Position numbers and translations under genes: made by a program. Below the pieces are notes generated by a model. The model saw only the letters and a program-made list of their open reading frames with translations. It ran no database searches and was not told the origin of the DNA. 64,000 nucleotides of DNA, from the NCBI GenBank assembly GCA_963580455.1, contig OY756970.1, positions 13,578,001 through 13,642,000 on the forward strand. The letters run 5' to 3'. This stretch comes from Euonymus europaeus. Its lineage: Eukaryota > Streptophyta > Magnoliopsida > Celastrales > Celastraceae. Positions 22,399-33,500 of this stretch are shown here, one piece after another (position 1 is the stretch's first letter; each line of letters begins with the position of its first letter).

Positions 22399-23229
22399 AT
22401 GCAGATGAATACCCGTAGAACTACTAGGTCCGAGAGTGGGACTGTAGTACCTCGTGGCAGAGGCCGACGGGGAGTTGGTAGGGGCCGAGGTAGAGGCCGT
22501 AGTGTTGGGGTGGAACGTGTCACAAGAGGCACTCCTAGCACTGAGGATTCGGTTCCGAATGTGGATCCGGAGTTGAGAGAGGAAGAGATAGTTCAAGAGG
22601 GACTACCGATGGAGAGTGATGATCAGCAGGCACCACCTGAGGTGCAGGTTGCTCCTGTTACTACAGGGGGGCAACCAGTGACGATGGAGAGTCTTACTAG
22701 TTTTATGATGAGTATGGTGCAGACACAGGCGCAGACCATAGCTCAGGCAGTGGCTCAGGCGATGGGTGCTACTGGCACTCGTGCTGAGGGAGTTATACCA
22801 GAGGCTACAACTGAGGTAGCAGCAGTACCTAGAGCTGGGAGAGGGATGTATGAGGTGGACCAATTGAGGAGGACTACTCCTCCAACATTTTCTGGAGATG
22901 GAACGGGTGTGGGGGCGGAGGAGTGGTTCAACCAGCTAAGTATGAGAATGGACACTCTTGAGATACCCGATGAGAGACGGGTGAAGTTTGTGTTCTATTA
23001 CTTGAGTGGTGCGGCCTATGAATGGTGGATGTCCATGGGCCAGAGACGGAATGGGCTGACTTGGACTTCGTTTGAGCAGTTGTTTATGTAGAAGTTTGTG
23101 CCAAGGCCTCTGCAAACGGAGAAGGCCAAACAGTTTCTAGATTTGTTGCAGACATCAGATATGACGATGTCTCAGTACACCAAGCAGTTTGAGGAGTTAT
23201 ACCGATATGGGAAGGAGTTTGCTCCAACA
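22399..23229 (+). pseudogene. Ty3/gypsy gag, truncated with internal stop
   Basis: ATG at 22399 (a second ATG at 22405) opens a gag frame: a basic Arg/Gly-rich N-terminus (RGRGRRGVGRGRGRGR), a Q/A-rich segment, then the retrotransposon gag domain with TPPTFSGDGTG, EEWF, YYLSGAAYEWW and SFEQLF motifs. TAG at 23089-23091 ends it, but the same frame continues beyond with typical gag sequence (PRPLQTEKAKQFLDL) up to the truncation at 23229. Gag forms the cytoplasmic virus-like particle. The CCHC knuckle, protease and pol are lost, so the element is non-autonomous. Confidence 0.88.
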
Positions 23230-23301
23230 TCTTTTTAGATCAACTTCTACCTCTTCAACTATATCAGACGATAGAATCGTCAATCAAGAAGAAATTAATC
23301 T
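23230..23301 (+). pseudogene. EPRV ORF1 N-terminal scrap
   Basis: Codons about 4-28 of viral ORF1 in plus orientation, between the truncated gag and minus-strand RT. The switch to minus strand at 23294-23301 falls in TTAATCTT, present in both parent sequences. Confidence 0.8.
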
Positions 23302-26208
23302 TTGTTTTGGACACAACCAAACCATTGTCTTTAATGATCTTGAGAAACTTAAAGAGATGATAAAAATGTTGTTTGATATTATGAGAAAATATCAAAACAT
23401 CATCAATGTAAACAATTAAGAATTGAGAATAAGGATTAAAAATGTCATTCATAATTTTCTGAAATTCAGAAGGTGCATTTTTTAAACCAAAAGGCATAAC
23501 ATTCCATTCGTACTGTCCAAATGGGACAGTAAATGCAGTCTTGTACCTATCTTGTTCCTGGATCTGGATTTGCCAGAAACCATATTTCATATCAAACTTT
23601 GAAAAGATTTTAGCATCGTATAATTTAGCTAGTAAATCTTATTTATTAGGAATTGGATAACGAATCCATTGGAGGGCTTTGTTTAAAGGTTTATAATTGA
23701 TAACAAGTCGAGGAACTCCCCGTTCAATTTCAGCATTCTTGTTAACATAAAAAGCAGCACAACTCCAAGGAGACTGACTGTGCCTAATTAATTTTTTATC
23801 TAAAAGATCTTGAATCTCTTTTTGGCAGTGTTCTTCTAATTCCTTGTTCATTTGTATCCCTCGAGCTTTTGTAGGGATATTAATTTCTTGAAAATCTTTT
23901 TCATAAGGTAATTGGACAACATGTTTCTTCCTATCCCAGAAGGCAGTAGGAAGATCAGAGCAAACATCTTTTTCAAAGATATGTTGGAGAGATTCTATTT
24001 TTCCTTTGGTTTCTGCTGTTGATAATTGTTGGTTAATTTGGGAGATGTTAATTTGGTCAGAAAGGCGTTCAATCTGTTTTCCTTTGTTTTCAATCAAACA
24101 ATTAATGGAATCTTCATAAACAGAATTTTGTGCTAGGAAATGAATATTTTTTGTGATTGGTTGTTGGATAAAAGGAAAACTATTTTATTTCCTAGAATCC
24201 TAGTATGAATTCCTTTATTACTTATTTTAAATGGTTTGAGTAGCTCAAGGAATGGAGTTCCTAGAATAACATATTTTGTAATGTCTTGGATACCTAAGAA
24301 ACTAGTTTTAAGATTAGTATCATTGTTTGTGATTGTGACATCAGATAATTTATAAAGAATCTTAAGTTGTTCTCCTGCTGCAGATTTAATTCCTTCATTC
24401 GTTTTTTCCCAATAAAGACGAGGAACTAAATCTGAACGAAGACAGTTTAAATCAGCTCCAGAGTCAACTAAGGCTATTGTATCAAAAGAGAATGATTTTT
24501 GGATTTCTAGTGCAACTTTTATAAACCATTTTTGGCTAGTAACCTGAGACAATAATCTAAGGAAAGGTTGTTCCTTATTTTCTTTTAAATCCTTTTCTTG
24601 TTTCATATTTTTGATTTCGGATTTAAGTTTAGCAATATCTTGTTGAAGTGTTTTAATACTAGGGTCTGGAGTTTTTATGGTAATCTCTGTAACAGAGGAT
24701 GTATGATTATGGGGTTCTATTTTGGTCTTTTCTTCATCTGATGACTCATCAGTATCATTTAAGGTTGAATCTATTTTTGCAATGATTTCTTGATCTAGTT
24801 GTAATTTTCTAATTCGCTTTCGAACACGACAGTATCGTGTCCAATGATTAGATTTATTACAATGTTTACAAGTAATTCTTTTATCCTGAGATTTATCATT
24901 GTTTTTAGAAGAAGAACCAGAGCTTTGTATAAGGTTATTAAAAGATTTTTTTACTTTATCTAAATTATGAATTGTTGAGGTTCCTAAGGATTTATTTTTC
25001 TGACAAGAGGATTGATGTAGATCAATGTGAAGAGCTTGTATTTTCTGATCAATTGCTGTTTGGAAACTAATGTCCTTCGTAGGAGATTTAGCTTTAGTTA
25101 ATGACGGACGTTCGGACTTAAGAATGGATTGTTGAGTACCCTCATTCCAGGTCTGAACCTTGGTTGGAGCATTGATGGAGTATTGGATGGAGTATCTCCA
25201 TTTTTATCAAGATTATTGACATCTGGATGGTGTAGCAATCACAGAAGAATTCTTATAATCTAACTTAAGTTGGGTTAAAGGTGGATGTTCAGATGCAACC
25301 ACAGTTTTTTGAGTATTGTCATACCAAGTCTGAACTCGAGTGGTAACATTAAGAGAGGAATCTAAAGGTTTGGAAGATTTTGAAGATTTTGAAGCTTTTG
25401 AGGCTTTTGGAGTAAAAGGATAAGATGCCCAATCAATGCTGGGGTCATCACTGTCTAACTCAAAGTATTCAAAGAACGGCAATTGTTTTTGTATTAATTC
25501 GAGAAAATCATAGTATCGGTTTTGAATAGACTGTCTTTTCTCACCTGTATAATGACTGAGGAATCAGTCTCTTTTGGCTATATTTTGAGAAGAATAAAAA
25601 TCCTTTTGTAATGATTGTTTGTCGATAACAAAATTATCACAGATAAAAACATTTAACTCTGGGTCATTATTATCAATCATTTGAGAATAAGTTGGTGACA
25701 TTGGTTCTTGGGTGGAACTGGTTTGGGATTCTGGCTGTTGAACATTGTAAAATGGTTTTGGTATTGAACCAGAATGATTAACTCCACTTAAATCAGGATG
25801 ATAAGAAGTGCTCGGAGTGGATGAAAATTGATTTTTTGTTTTAAAAGAAGTACTTGGAGTAGAGAAGGAATTTCTAGGAAGGATTCCTGACTTTGATCTA
25901 AAGGATGAAGTGGACGAACTACGATTGATTTTTTGTAAATCAACTGAATGTCGTCTAGAACTAAAAGTAATGGTTTCATATGACTTAAACAGTTTAATAT
26001 CTCTTTCTTCAGTTTTAATCGTATAATCATTACGACTTAGGATATTAAATCTGGATTCCTTTTTATATATTTTGTTTATTTCAACTCGGGGAATATCTCA
26101 ATCATCAACGTCCCTAACTAAATATTCAAGATTAATTTCTTCTTGATTGACGATTCTATCGTCTGATATAGTTGAAGAGGTAGAAGTTGATCTAAAAAGA
26201 GAACTCAT
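23302..26208 (-). pseudogene. EPRV ORF1, A/B chimera truncated in RT
   Basis: ATG at 26208-26206 on the minus strand. The 579-nt MP-core deletion is present (SYETI joined to TFSSRR). In-frame stops replace tryptophans near 26098 and 25567. Between about 25360 and 25150 the linker is of component B type (VQTWYDNTQK, then GVNNLDKN-like sequence after an internal deletion) before switching to component A linker (VQTWNEGTQQS). CCHC (about 24834-24875), protease with DSGAD (about 24450-24465; frame shifted near 24180) and RT follow. A deletion near 23640 breaks RT again. RT ends about 40 residues after the YIDD box, and RNase H is absent. Confidence 0.9.
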
Positions 26209-27069
26209 GTTTGATTAATACCCTCAACTTGATGCTTTACCAAGGATATCGCGCTGGCACTTACTGGGCCGTCCGTCGCCCCTTACTGGCCCCCTTTTGT
26301 CCTTGGTTTCTACAAAGCATTAGCATGGTATGCAATCAACCATAAGTCCCTTAATATACAACCACTTGCCCCAACCTCTGATACCATAACGGGAAGGATC
26401 ATGCAAGCAGGGAAGAAACTAAGCTATTCGATTCAGTTAACGAGTTGAAGCTTGTGATCTTCACAGAGCCTCACTAAACTCAATATATAAATTGGACTCG
26501 ACAGACTTAATCGTCCTGAGTCGCCTTGATTATAACAAAGAAGTGGAGGAGGAAGAACAGAGATTTATAAACATAAAATTAAATAAAGCAAGAACAAGAA
26601 CATAAATAAATTTAACAATGCTAAAGCAATTGCAATATCAAGCATTATAAAATAAATGATGAATAAAAGAACATAAATAACTTCTGGGCTTTATAACCAC
26701 AGGCGGCAGAGCCGACCGTTTGTGGCGCCGTCGAAGTAAGACATAAATAAAACAATAAGAGAGGCGGTAGAACCAGCCATAAGATGAACAATATATGAGC
26801 AATTAAACAATAAAGGCGGTTAAACCAGCCATAGATATTATTGAACGCATTCAAAAGCTGCAAGTATTAAACAAGATAACTTACAGACTTTTGAATGCCT
26901 TCTTGTAGCTTACATTGAGAGGAGGGAACTCTGTAGTTTCCGTTTTTGATAAGAGAGGAAGGTTTTGAGAGAAGAGAGGTTGAGAGAATTCTAAGTTGGA
27001 ACCAAAACAAAGCTCCAAGCTCAAGATGTCTAAGAGCCAAAAGATGTGTAACTAAGGCATAGGTGGTCT
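26209..27069 (-). other. EPRV leader, minus strand, with primer binding site
   Basis: Complement of the standard leader. The primer binding site is CCTCTGATACCA at 26375-26386 on the plus strand. Hairpin arms at 26847-26857 and 26888-26898 are perfect 11-mers. The region is an inverted match to the plus-strand leader at 29988-30794. Confidence 0.85.
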
Positions 27070-27077
27070 CTTTTATA
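27070..27077 (-). promoter_or_regulatory. TATA box of EPRV promoter, minus strand
   Basis: CTTTTATA on the plus strand, the complement of the conserved TATAAAAG. Directs transcription leftwards into the chimeric ORF1. Confidence 0.75.
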
Positions 27078-27309
27078 GATTAAGAGGCTACCTTTACAAT
27101 GATTAAAATAAATGCTAAAAGTTGAATAGTGGAACTTGAATAGTAGTCAATGTCTCCCACTTTTGAAATGATGCTCCACTTTTCATGATAAATGTTGCTT
27201 TTATGGAAAAGCAATAACCTTGTCTTCTTATCCATAATGTCTTAATGTTTCATGCTTCAACCCAAAAGGGCATAATGGTATTTTTAGCAAAATACCCAGC
27301 TTTCAACGG

Positions 27310-27480
27310 ATTTGTCATTTTCTTTACCACCGACCGTTTGAGATGGAATAGCTAAGTCTATTAACCCAGACTCAGTTAGGTACCTTGTAGGATTTTTGAG
27401 CTTTTGAGTAAAGCTTCCAACTATCAACGGATTTGGTTATTTCTTTACCACCTACCGTTTGGGGTGGAATAGTCAAGCCG
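27310..27480. repeat. 121-bp promoter-upstream repeat, minus orientation
   Basis: Two blocks with the CCACC..GGTGG palindrome and CCGTTTGAGATGGAATAG-type core in reverse orientation, between the component B stop codon and the TATA box. Confidence 0.8.
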
Positions 27481-27493
27481 TAACTGGGCATGA

Positions 27494-29987
27494 TCAGTTA
27501 TCTTCCTCAAGAAGATCATCGGAGTTGAAACTCCTAGAAGATTTCTTGGAAGATTGCGTAGACTGTCCTTTTAATTCAGATAAGGTTTTTTGAAGAAGAT
27601 GAGCAAGTTCATCTTCAGATGTGGCTGAAATTAATTTGGAAATGATAAAAGATTTCATCCCAAGTAAATGGTGTTCAGACTTTTGAATCTGTTTGGTTTT
27701 GGCATCATTAGATGAGAACCATTTAAGTACATTATCAGGGTAGGCTCTTGTAGCATCGAACTTGTCCCACCATTTGGTTCGATAAATTCGGACTAAATAT
27801 GATAAGCTTGCAGGGTCATCATGAAATTGATATTGCCAATTTGTGATCCATGAGATGGCAAAGAGGGAGAAAAAATATAATAAAGGTGGTATGGCCATGT
27901 TCTGGGGTTGATAACGAGATCTGAAAACATCAAATCCTTCTCTGACAATGGAGGGTAAAATTTCTTGGAGGGGTCTGAAGTGCCACCACCATTCGTTAAA
28001 CCAATTGGGAAAATGATAAGTTTGATTGACTTTAAATTGAAAGAACCATGAATGTCTCTGTTCAGAGTTTTGAATTAAAAAAGCTTTGGTCCAAGCTTCC
28101 TGATAATCCCAATAAGAAAACCCTGCAGGGTTGTAGTTAACTGAAAATTGTTTTAGAGAATGTAACTCTTGTCCCCACATTGCTGGGGTTAAAACCTTTA
28201 AAATCATAATAGTGCAATGTGTAAGAACAGAATCTGGATTATGATACTTCTTCATGGAAATTGAATCAGTATCAATTAATATAAATTCATAAAATTTTTG
28301 GTTCTTGTTTAAATCTTGTGGCAGGAAATGCCAATTTGGAGGAAAGACTTTAGAGACCACAATTCTTGGATCTTTACTCTGAAATTCAGTTTCCATAAGA
28401 ACAACCTCTTGATAAATTTGTTTATCAAAATATTTGGATACTAAAATAAAAGGTTGCGTTTGATTTTGTGATAAAGCCATATTGGCAGCAGTTTTTAAAA
28501 CAGGCTCAGAAATAATTAAAGCTGAACTAATGGGTGGTTTTTGTGCCTGGATTGCTAAAGCAACCTCAGGGGTTTTCTGTAAAGATGAAACCCATTCTAA
28601 AAGGGAAGGATTGTTTAAAATCTCTTGAGGAATTGGGGTTTGGGGTTGAGGATCAGAAATTACCTCCTTACCTTTTGATCTTGTAAGAGCTAACTTCTGA
28701 TCTTCTTCATCAGCAATGTCGGCCCATGATTTCTTTGGGAGGATTGGTGTTGTATCTAAAGCATAAGATTCTTTTGAAAGTCTCTGCATTTGTTATCTTG
28801 TTGTTGGTGGAGACATTCTTCCTCGTCCTCTTCTAGAGGAAGTGCTCATGGTTGCTGTAATAAGATGATGAAGTGAACATCTATTTATAGAAGAAGTTAG
28901 TCTCTTTGATGTTTGTTGGATAAAAGGAAAAAATATATTTTTCTCAGATAAAGCTGTAGAAAGACCATCATGACTTACATGAAATGGTTTGATAAGATCA
29001 AGGAAAGGTGTCCCTAAGATAACATATTTTGTAATATTTTGTATACCCAAAAAATCTAAAGTAAAAGAGGCATTGGATTTGCTTATTTTTGCATTGGATA
29101 CTTTGTAAAGAATCTTAAGTTGTTCTCCTGCTACAGTTTTCATGCCTTCAATTGTGTTTTCCCAATAATGATAAGGAACTAAATCAGAACGAAGGCAATT
29201 TAAATCTGCACCTGAATCTACTAAGGCAATAGTATCAAAAGAATAAGAGTCACAAATAATAATAGTTATTTTGATAAACCATTTTTGACCAATAACTTGA
29301 GATAATAAACCTAAGAAGGGTCGATCATTTTTATAAGAACTTTCAACTAGAATTCCTTCTGTTTCTATCTTTCGTATGCGTTCATCTTCTTCTAAGTCAC
29401 TAGGTGTCTCAGATGTCGTCATTAAACCTTTTCCTTTTTCGATAATGGAGACTAGTTGATTTATTTTCATACGGTCATTCTTTTGCTGGTTCCTAAGGCT
29501 GTTAAGTTTGATTTTTATTGTAGAAATCTCTATTTGGGGATGTTGAATATCAGGTTTAAAAGAAGGTTCTATGCTTTGATCATGTTTAGATAAAATTTCT
29601 TTCAGATTATAAGTTGCTTTAGGAGGAGCAATCTTATTATCGCAATGAAATAAAGTTTGTTTTAATTTGTCTAAATAAGCTAATTTAACAGTAGAATCAT
29701 CAATATGATTAACAACGTCTAAAAGGAATTCTTGATCCCTAGAAAGCATGTTAATTTCAGGATCAGAAGATGAAGAAGGAATATCATCATAATGGTTTTC
29801 ATCATCAGATAAAGATAAAGATGAATCATCATCAGTGTCTAAAAGAATTAAATCTAACTTCGCAATAATCTTGTCATCTAGTTCTAATTCATTAATCCTT
29901 TGACGAACGTTACAATACCGGGCAAAATGTCCTGGTTTATTGCATTTGTAACAGGTTGGGGTTTTAGGTTTGTCAGGTTGAGGATTA
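27494..29987 (-). pseudogene. EPRV component B polyprotein, 3' half (CCHC, protease, C-terminal domain)
   Basis: Starts in the CCHC knuckle region (about 29909-29950, CYKCNKPGHFARYC), then an acidic and coiled-coil spacer, the protease (DSGADLN), then an Arg/Gly-rich segment (SSRRGRGRMS) leading to a domain of about 400 residues ending SDDLLEEDN. That domain contains an NEWWWHF motif and a hydrophobic stretch (LLYFFSLFAISWITNWQ). No RT or RNase H follows the protease, and the stop at 27494-27496 is followed directly by the promoter repeats. A single TAA near 28794-28796 separates protease from the C-terminal domain, where sister copies have TCA. This is the most complete C-terminal domain in the window. 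The upstream capsid region is missing. Confidence 0.85.
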
Positions 29988-30794
29988 GACATCTTTGGCT
30001 TGGAACTTAGAATTCTCTCAACCTCTCCTCTCTCAAAACCTTCCCCTCTTATCAAAAACGGGAACTACAGAGTTCCCTCCTCTCAATGTAAGCTACAAGC
30101 AGGCATTCAAAAGTCTGTAAGTTTATCTTGTTTAATACTTGCAACTTTTGAATGCATTCAATAATATCCATGGCTGGTTTAACCGCCTTTATTGTTTAAT
30201 TGCTCATATATTGTTCATCTTATGGCTGGTTATACCGCCTCTCTTATTGTTTTATTTATGTCTTACTTCGACGGCGCCACAAACAGTCAGCTCTGTCGCC
30301 TATGGTTATAAAGCCCAGAAGTTCTTTATGTTCTTTTATTCATCATTTATTTTATAATGCTTGATATTGCAATTGCTTTAGCATTGTTAAATTTATTTAT
30401 GTTCTTGTTCTTGCTTTATTTAATTTTATGTTTATAAATCTCTGTTCTTCTTCCTCCACTTCTTTGTTATAATCAAGCCGACTCAGGACGATTAAGTCTG
30501 TCGAGTCCAATTTATATATTGAGTTTAGTGAGGCTCTGTGAAGATCGCAAGCTTTAACTCGTTAACTAAATCGAATAGCTTAGTTTCTTCCCTGCTTGCA
30601 TGATCCTTCCCGTTATGGTATCAGAGGTTGGGGCAAGTGGTTGTATATTAAGAGACTTATGGTTGATTGCATACCATGCTAATGCTTTGTGGAAACCAAG
30701 GACAAAAGGGGGCCAGTAAGGGGCGACGGACAGCACGGTAAGTGCCAGCGCGATATCCTTGGTAAAGCATCCAAGTTTAGGGTATTAATCAAAC
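29988..30794 (+). other. EPRV leader, plus strand, promoter missing
   Basis: Joined at about 29988 to minus-strand component B DNA through a short shared TTAGA. Contains hairpin arms 30103-30113 and 30145-30155 and primer binding site 30616-30627. The TATA box is not included, so this copy has no viral promoter of its own in plus orientation. Confidence 0.85.
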
Positions 30795-32121
30795 ATGAGT
30801 TCTCTTTTTAGATCAACTTCTACCTCTTCAACTATATCAGACGATAGAATCGTCAATCAAGAAGAAATTAATCTTGAAGATTTAGTTAGGGACGTTGATG
30901 ATTGGGATATTCCCTGTGAAACCCCGACCCAAAAATTTTAGTTTTGAGTTGAAATACGGATGATCCGAGAAGTACGGAATCATGGAAAAATAGTTTTGGA
31001 TCTTGGTTCGGTAAATGGGGCATAACTTTTAGTATACATGTCCGTTTCGGGCCCATAATATATCAAATCGAAGCTTGAACTGAGCCGGTAAATAAAATTA
31101 AGAAAAACTGGGTTTCTGAAAAACAAAGACCGTCCGGACACCCAAAACAGCCGTCCGGACGGTTTGTGCTGGAACTGAGGCAGAGAAATTTTTAGAGAAA
31201 ATTTTGGTGCTGTGAACAGTAGACCGTCCGGACACCCTAAAGAGGCGTCCGGACGGTTAAGCCTACAAGGTGGGCAGAGTGTTGAGAGAACAGTGAAGCG
31301 TCCGGACGGTCACTTGGGGCGTCCGGACGGTTATCGGGAAATCAGTTTTTAAACCTAGTTTTAGACATTTCTGGGCATTTCACCACCTTGGGAGCCCAAG
31401 TAGAGAGAGAAAGTGAGAGAGAAGAAGAGAGAGAAGGAGATTTTGGCAAGAGATTGACTTAGAGATTGTGGATTGATGATCCTTGAAGCTAAGCAAGGAA
31501 GATTCAAGGTTGATTCAAGTGATTTGGTAAGTTTTTCTTAGTTTTTGGAAATTCTAGGTTTTTCTAGATTTGCTAGATTCTTGGAGAGTTGGGTGCTATG
31601 CTTTAGATATGTTGTTTATAGGTTGATTTTGGATGTTTATGTAGATTGGTTTGTGATTTGGAGTAGAGTTGAGTTTGGGTTGAGTTTGGAGGATTTTGGA
31701 GAAATTTCTAGAGAGAGAAGGTGAGTAATTTTGAATTTATGGATTTAATTGATGTTTATATGAGTTGTTGGTTGTTTATTGATGTGTGAATGGGTTCGGT
31801 TTTGCCACATTGTTAGGTTTGGGAAATCGGAACCCTAGGAACGTAATTGTGGAATTTGTGGTAAATTGCTCGGCACGAGGTAGGGGATTTCCAACCATTC
31901 TTTCTATCGTTCGTTTTCGATATGTTAAGAGAGTTTCGATTCCTCATTGGTCGTTCCATTTGTGTTTCCGCCTTAATTGCTCCTAAGGGGAAACGAACCC
32001 TAATTGTGATTCTTGTTGATTCTTGATGTTGCATGACCCGAGTGTGTGTGTTCCATCTCCTATGGACACGATGTGATTTCCGTTCATGCATCATGGTAGT
32101 TATGTATATATATGTAGGTTG

Positions 32122-32164
<43 letters not shown>

Positions 32165-33500
32165 ATTCAGCATTTCATGACATAATGCATTAGAGTTGCA
32201 TGGGGGACCGGGTATGGACTCGGGGCTCCTTAGGTTTCTTGAAAGCTACTTGGAGGGATGACGAGGTGATGAGAGTTACCACTGAGTCATGTGAACTCCA
32301 AGTAGGATAACGCACTAGAGGTATAGTTCATGAGGGACTTGCCTAGAGTGGTGCGGGCGTGGTAGAGTCACGCAACCGGGTAATCCATGAGCGTTTGATG
32401 TTGGGGAGCTTGCTCCTGTTCAATAGTCATGGTTAGCAACCATGATATTGATGAGTTGATTTGGTGAGCTTGCTCACGTTCGATATTACATGGAACGAGC
32501 CATGGTATCGATGAGGTTGCTCATTGAGGGGATTGCCCGGGTTGATGTTCTATGTGATTGTTGAGTTTATGTGCATGTGGTAGGCTCATATTGTTGCATA
32601 GCCTATTGTTTCCGATTCGGCCTTATACTCATGTTACTCATACCCTACTGAGCTTCTTGCTCACCCTTTACTTTCATTCCTTCCCACAGGTGATACTGGT
32701 ACAGGTACAGGTACTAGTGGGGCGGATCAGTGAGAGCGGGATGTGACATGGATGGCCCTGGGTAGGATGTGGGTGCTAGAGAGATACTCTAAGCACGTAT
32801 TTTGTATATGATGTGTTGATGTTTATTCATGATATTCTTATAACCATTTGGCACCAGAGGGTGTATGCATAATGTATGCTGAGTTGATTGTGTGGTTATA
32901 TGATATTATAAATCTGATGATTTGATTATTACTATCAGTTTGTGCATGCTGGTAGTGGATGGCCTGAGGCCCCTAGGATCAGGATTGCATGTGATTGAGG
33001 TCTGAGGCCTAGCTAGGTTCCTAGTGTGATGGATTGTATATTTATTGCTGCGTGTTTTCTGATGCAGGCAGGGACTCGCCGATATACGGGGAGATGCCGC
33101 AGGATTTCCGGTTCGCCGGATGATCGCACTAGTGGCCTAGGACGGTGCCGGAGGGCACCCGTGGCGTCACATTCCCCGAGTTGAAATAAACAAAATATAT
33201 AAAAAGGAATCCAGATTTAATATCCTAAGTCGTAATGATTATACGATTAAAACTGAAGAAAGAGATATTAAACTGTTTAAGTCATATGAAACCATTAAGC
33301 TTCTAACCCAGAAATCGTTAGAAAAACATAAGCAAAAATATAACTATCTTCATATAGGATTAGTTCAGATTGGGATTAAACCCTTAACTCGTGAAGGTTT
33401 AGATACATCGATTCTTTTATGTTTACGTGATTGTAGAATGTTAGAATTCAATGATTCACTCTTAGGTATAGTTGAAACTAGCCTCTGCAGTGGTCCAATT
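30795..33500 (+). pseudogene. EPRV ORF1 5' part, split by a solo LTR
   Basis: ATG at 30795. The N-terminal 40 codons run to 30914, the solo LTR intervenes (30915-33171), and the frame resumes after the TTCCC duplication at 33177. It keeps the movement-protein core up to LGIVETSLCSGPI near 33500, where a minus-strand retrotransposon begins. About 40 bp of the movement-protein sequence are then missing before ORF1 resumes at 38701. Removing the two inserts in thought shows this to be a copy without the common 579-nt deletion. Confidence 0.88.
30915..33171 (+). repeat. Solo LTR (Ty3/gypsy), 2257 bp, with 5-bp target site duplication
   Basis: TGTGAAACCCCGACCC at the left and GGCGTCACA at the right (TG..CA). 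The viral sequence is duplicated as TTCCC at 30910-30914 and 33172-33176; deleting LTR plus one duplicate restores the viral reading exactly as in sister copies. No internal region, PBS or second LTR is present, as produced by LTR-LTR recombination. Contains TCCGGA palindromes (31125-31335) and a (TA)n run (32125-32162). Same family as 20051-22229. Confidence 0.95.

Larger units (their letters stand above)
20051..23229 (+). mobile_element. Ty3/gypsy LTR retrotransposon, 3'-truncated
   Basis: 5' LTR (20051-22229), primer binding site and the first part of gag are present; the rest of gag, pol and the 3' LTR are missing. It interrupts viral ORF3 and is cut at about 23229, where the sequence TCTTTTTAG is shared with the start of viral ORF1, suggesting a microhomology-joined deletion. 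Its LTR is closely related to the solo LTR at 30915 and more distantly to the minus-strand LTR at 33501. Confidence 0.88.
23302..29987 (-). mobile_element. Endogenous pararetrovirus array, block II (minus strand)
   Basis: Reading on the minus strand: 3' half of a component B polyprotein (29987 to 27494), 121-bp repeats, TATA box, leader with primer binding site, then an ORF1 from 26208 to a truncation in RT at 23302. Both ends are junctions to plus-strand viral DNA, so the block is an inversion relative to its neighbours. Confidence 0.9.

Noticed and set aside
22162..22596. 144-aa minus-strand frame over the LTR/gag boundary
   Set aside because: Shadow of the Arg/Gly-rich gag N-terminus on the other strand.
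23302..26208. LTR retrotransposon identity for the viral copies
   Set aside because: No integrase, no LTRs and no polypurine tract next to an LTR; the domain order and leader PBS fit a pararetrovirus instead.
32104..32162. TA dinucleotide run as a possible viral integration hotspot
   Set aside because: Florendovirus loci are often near TA repeats, but this run and the one near 21239 are internal to LTRs, not at virus-host junctions.
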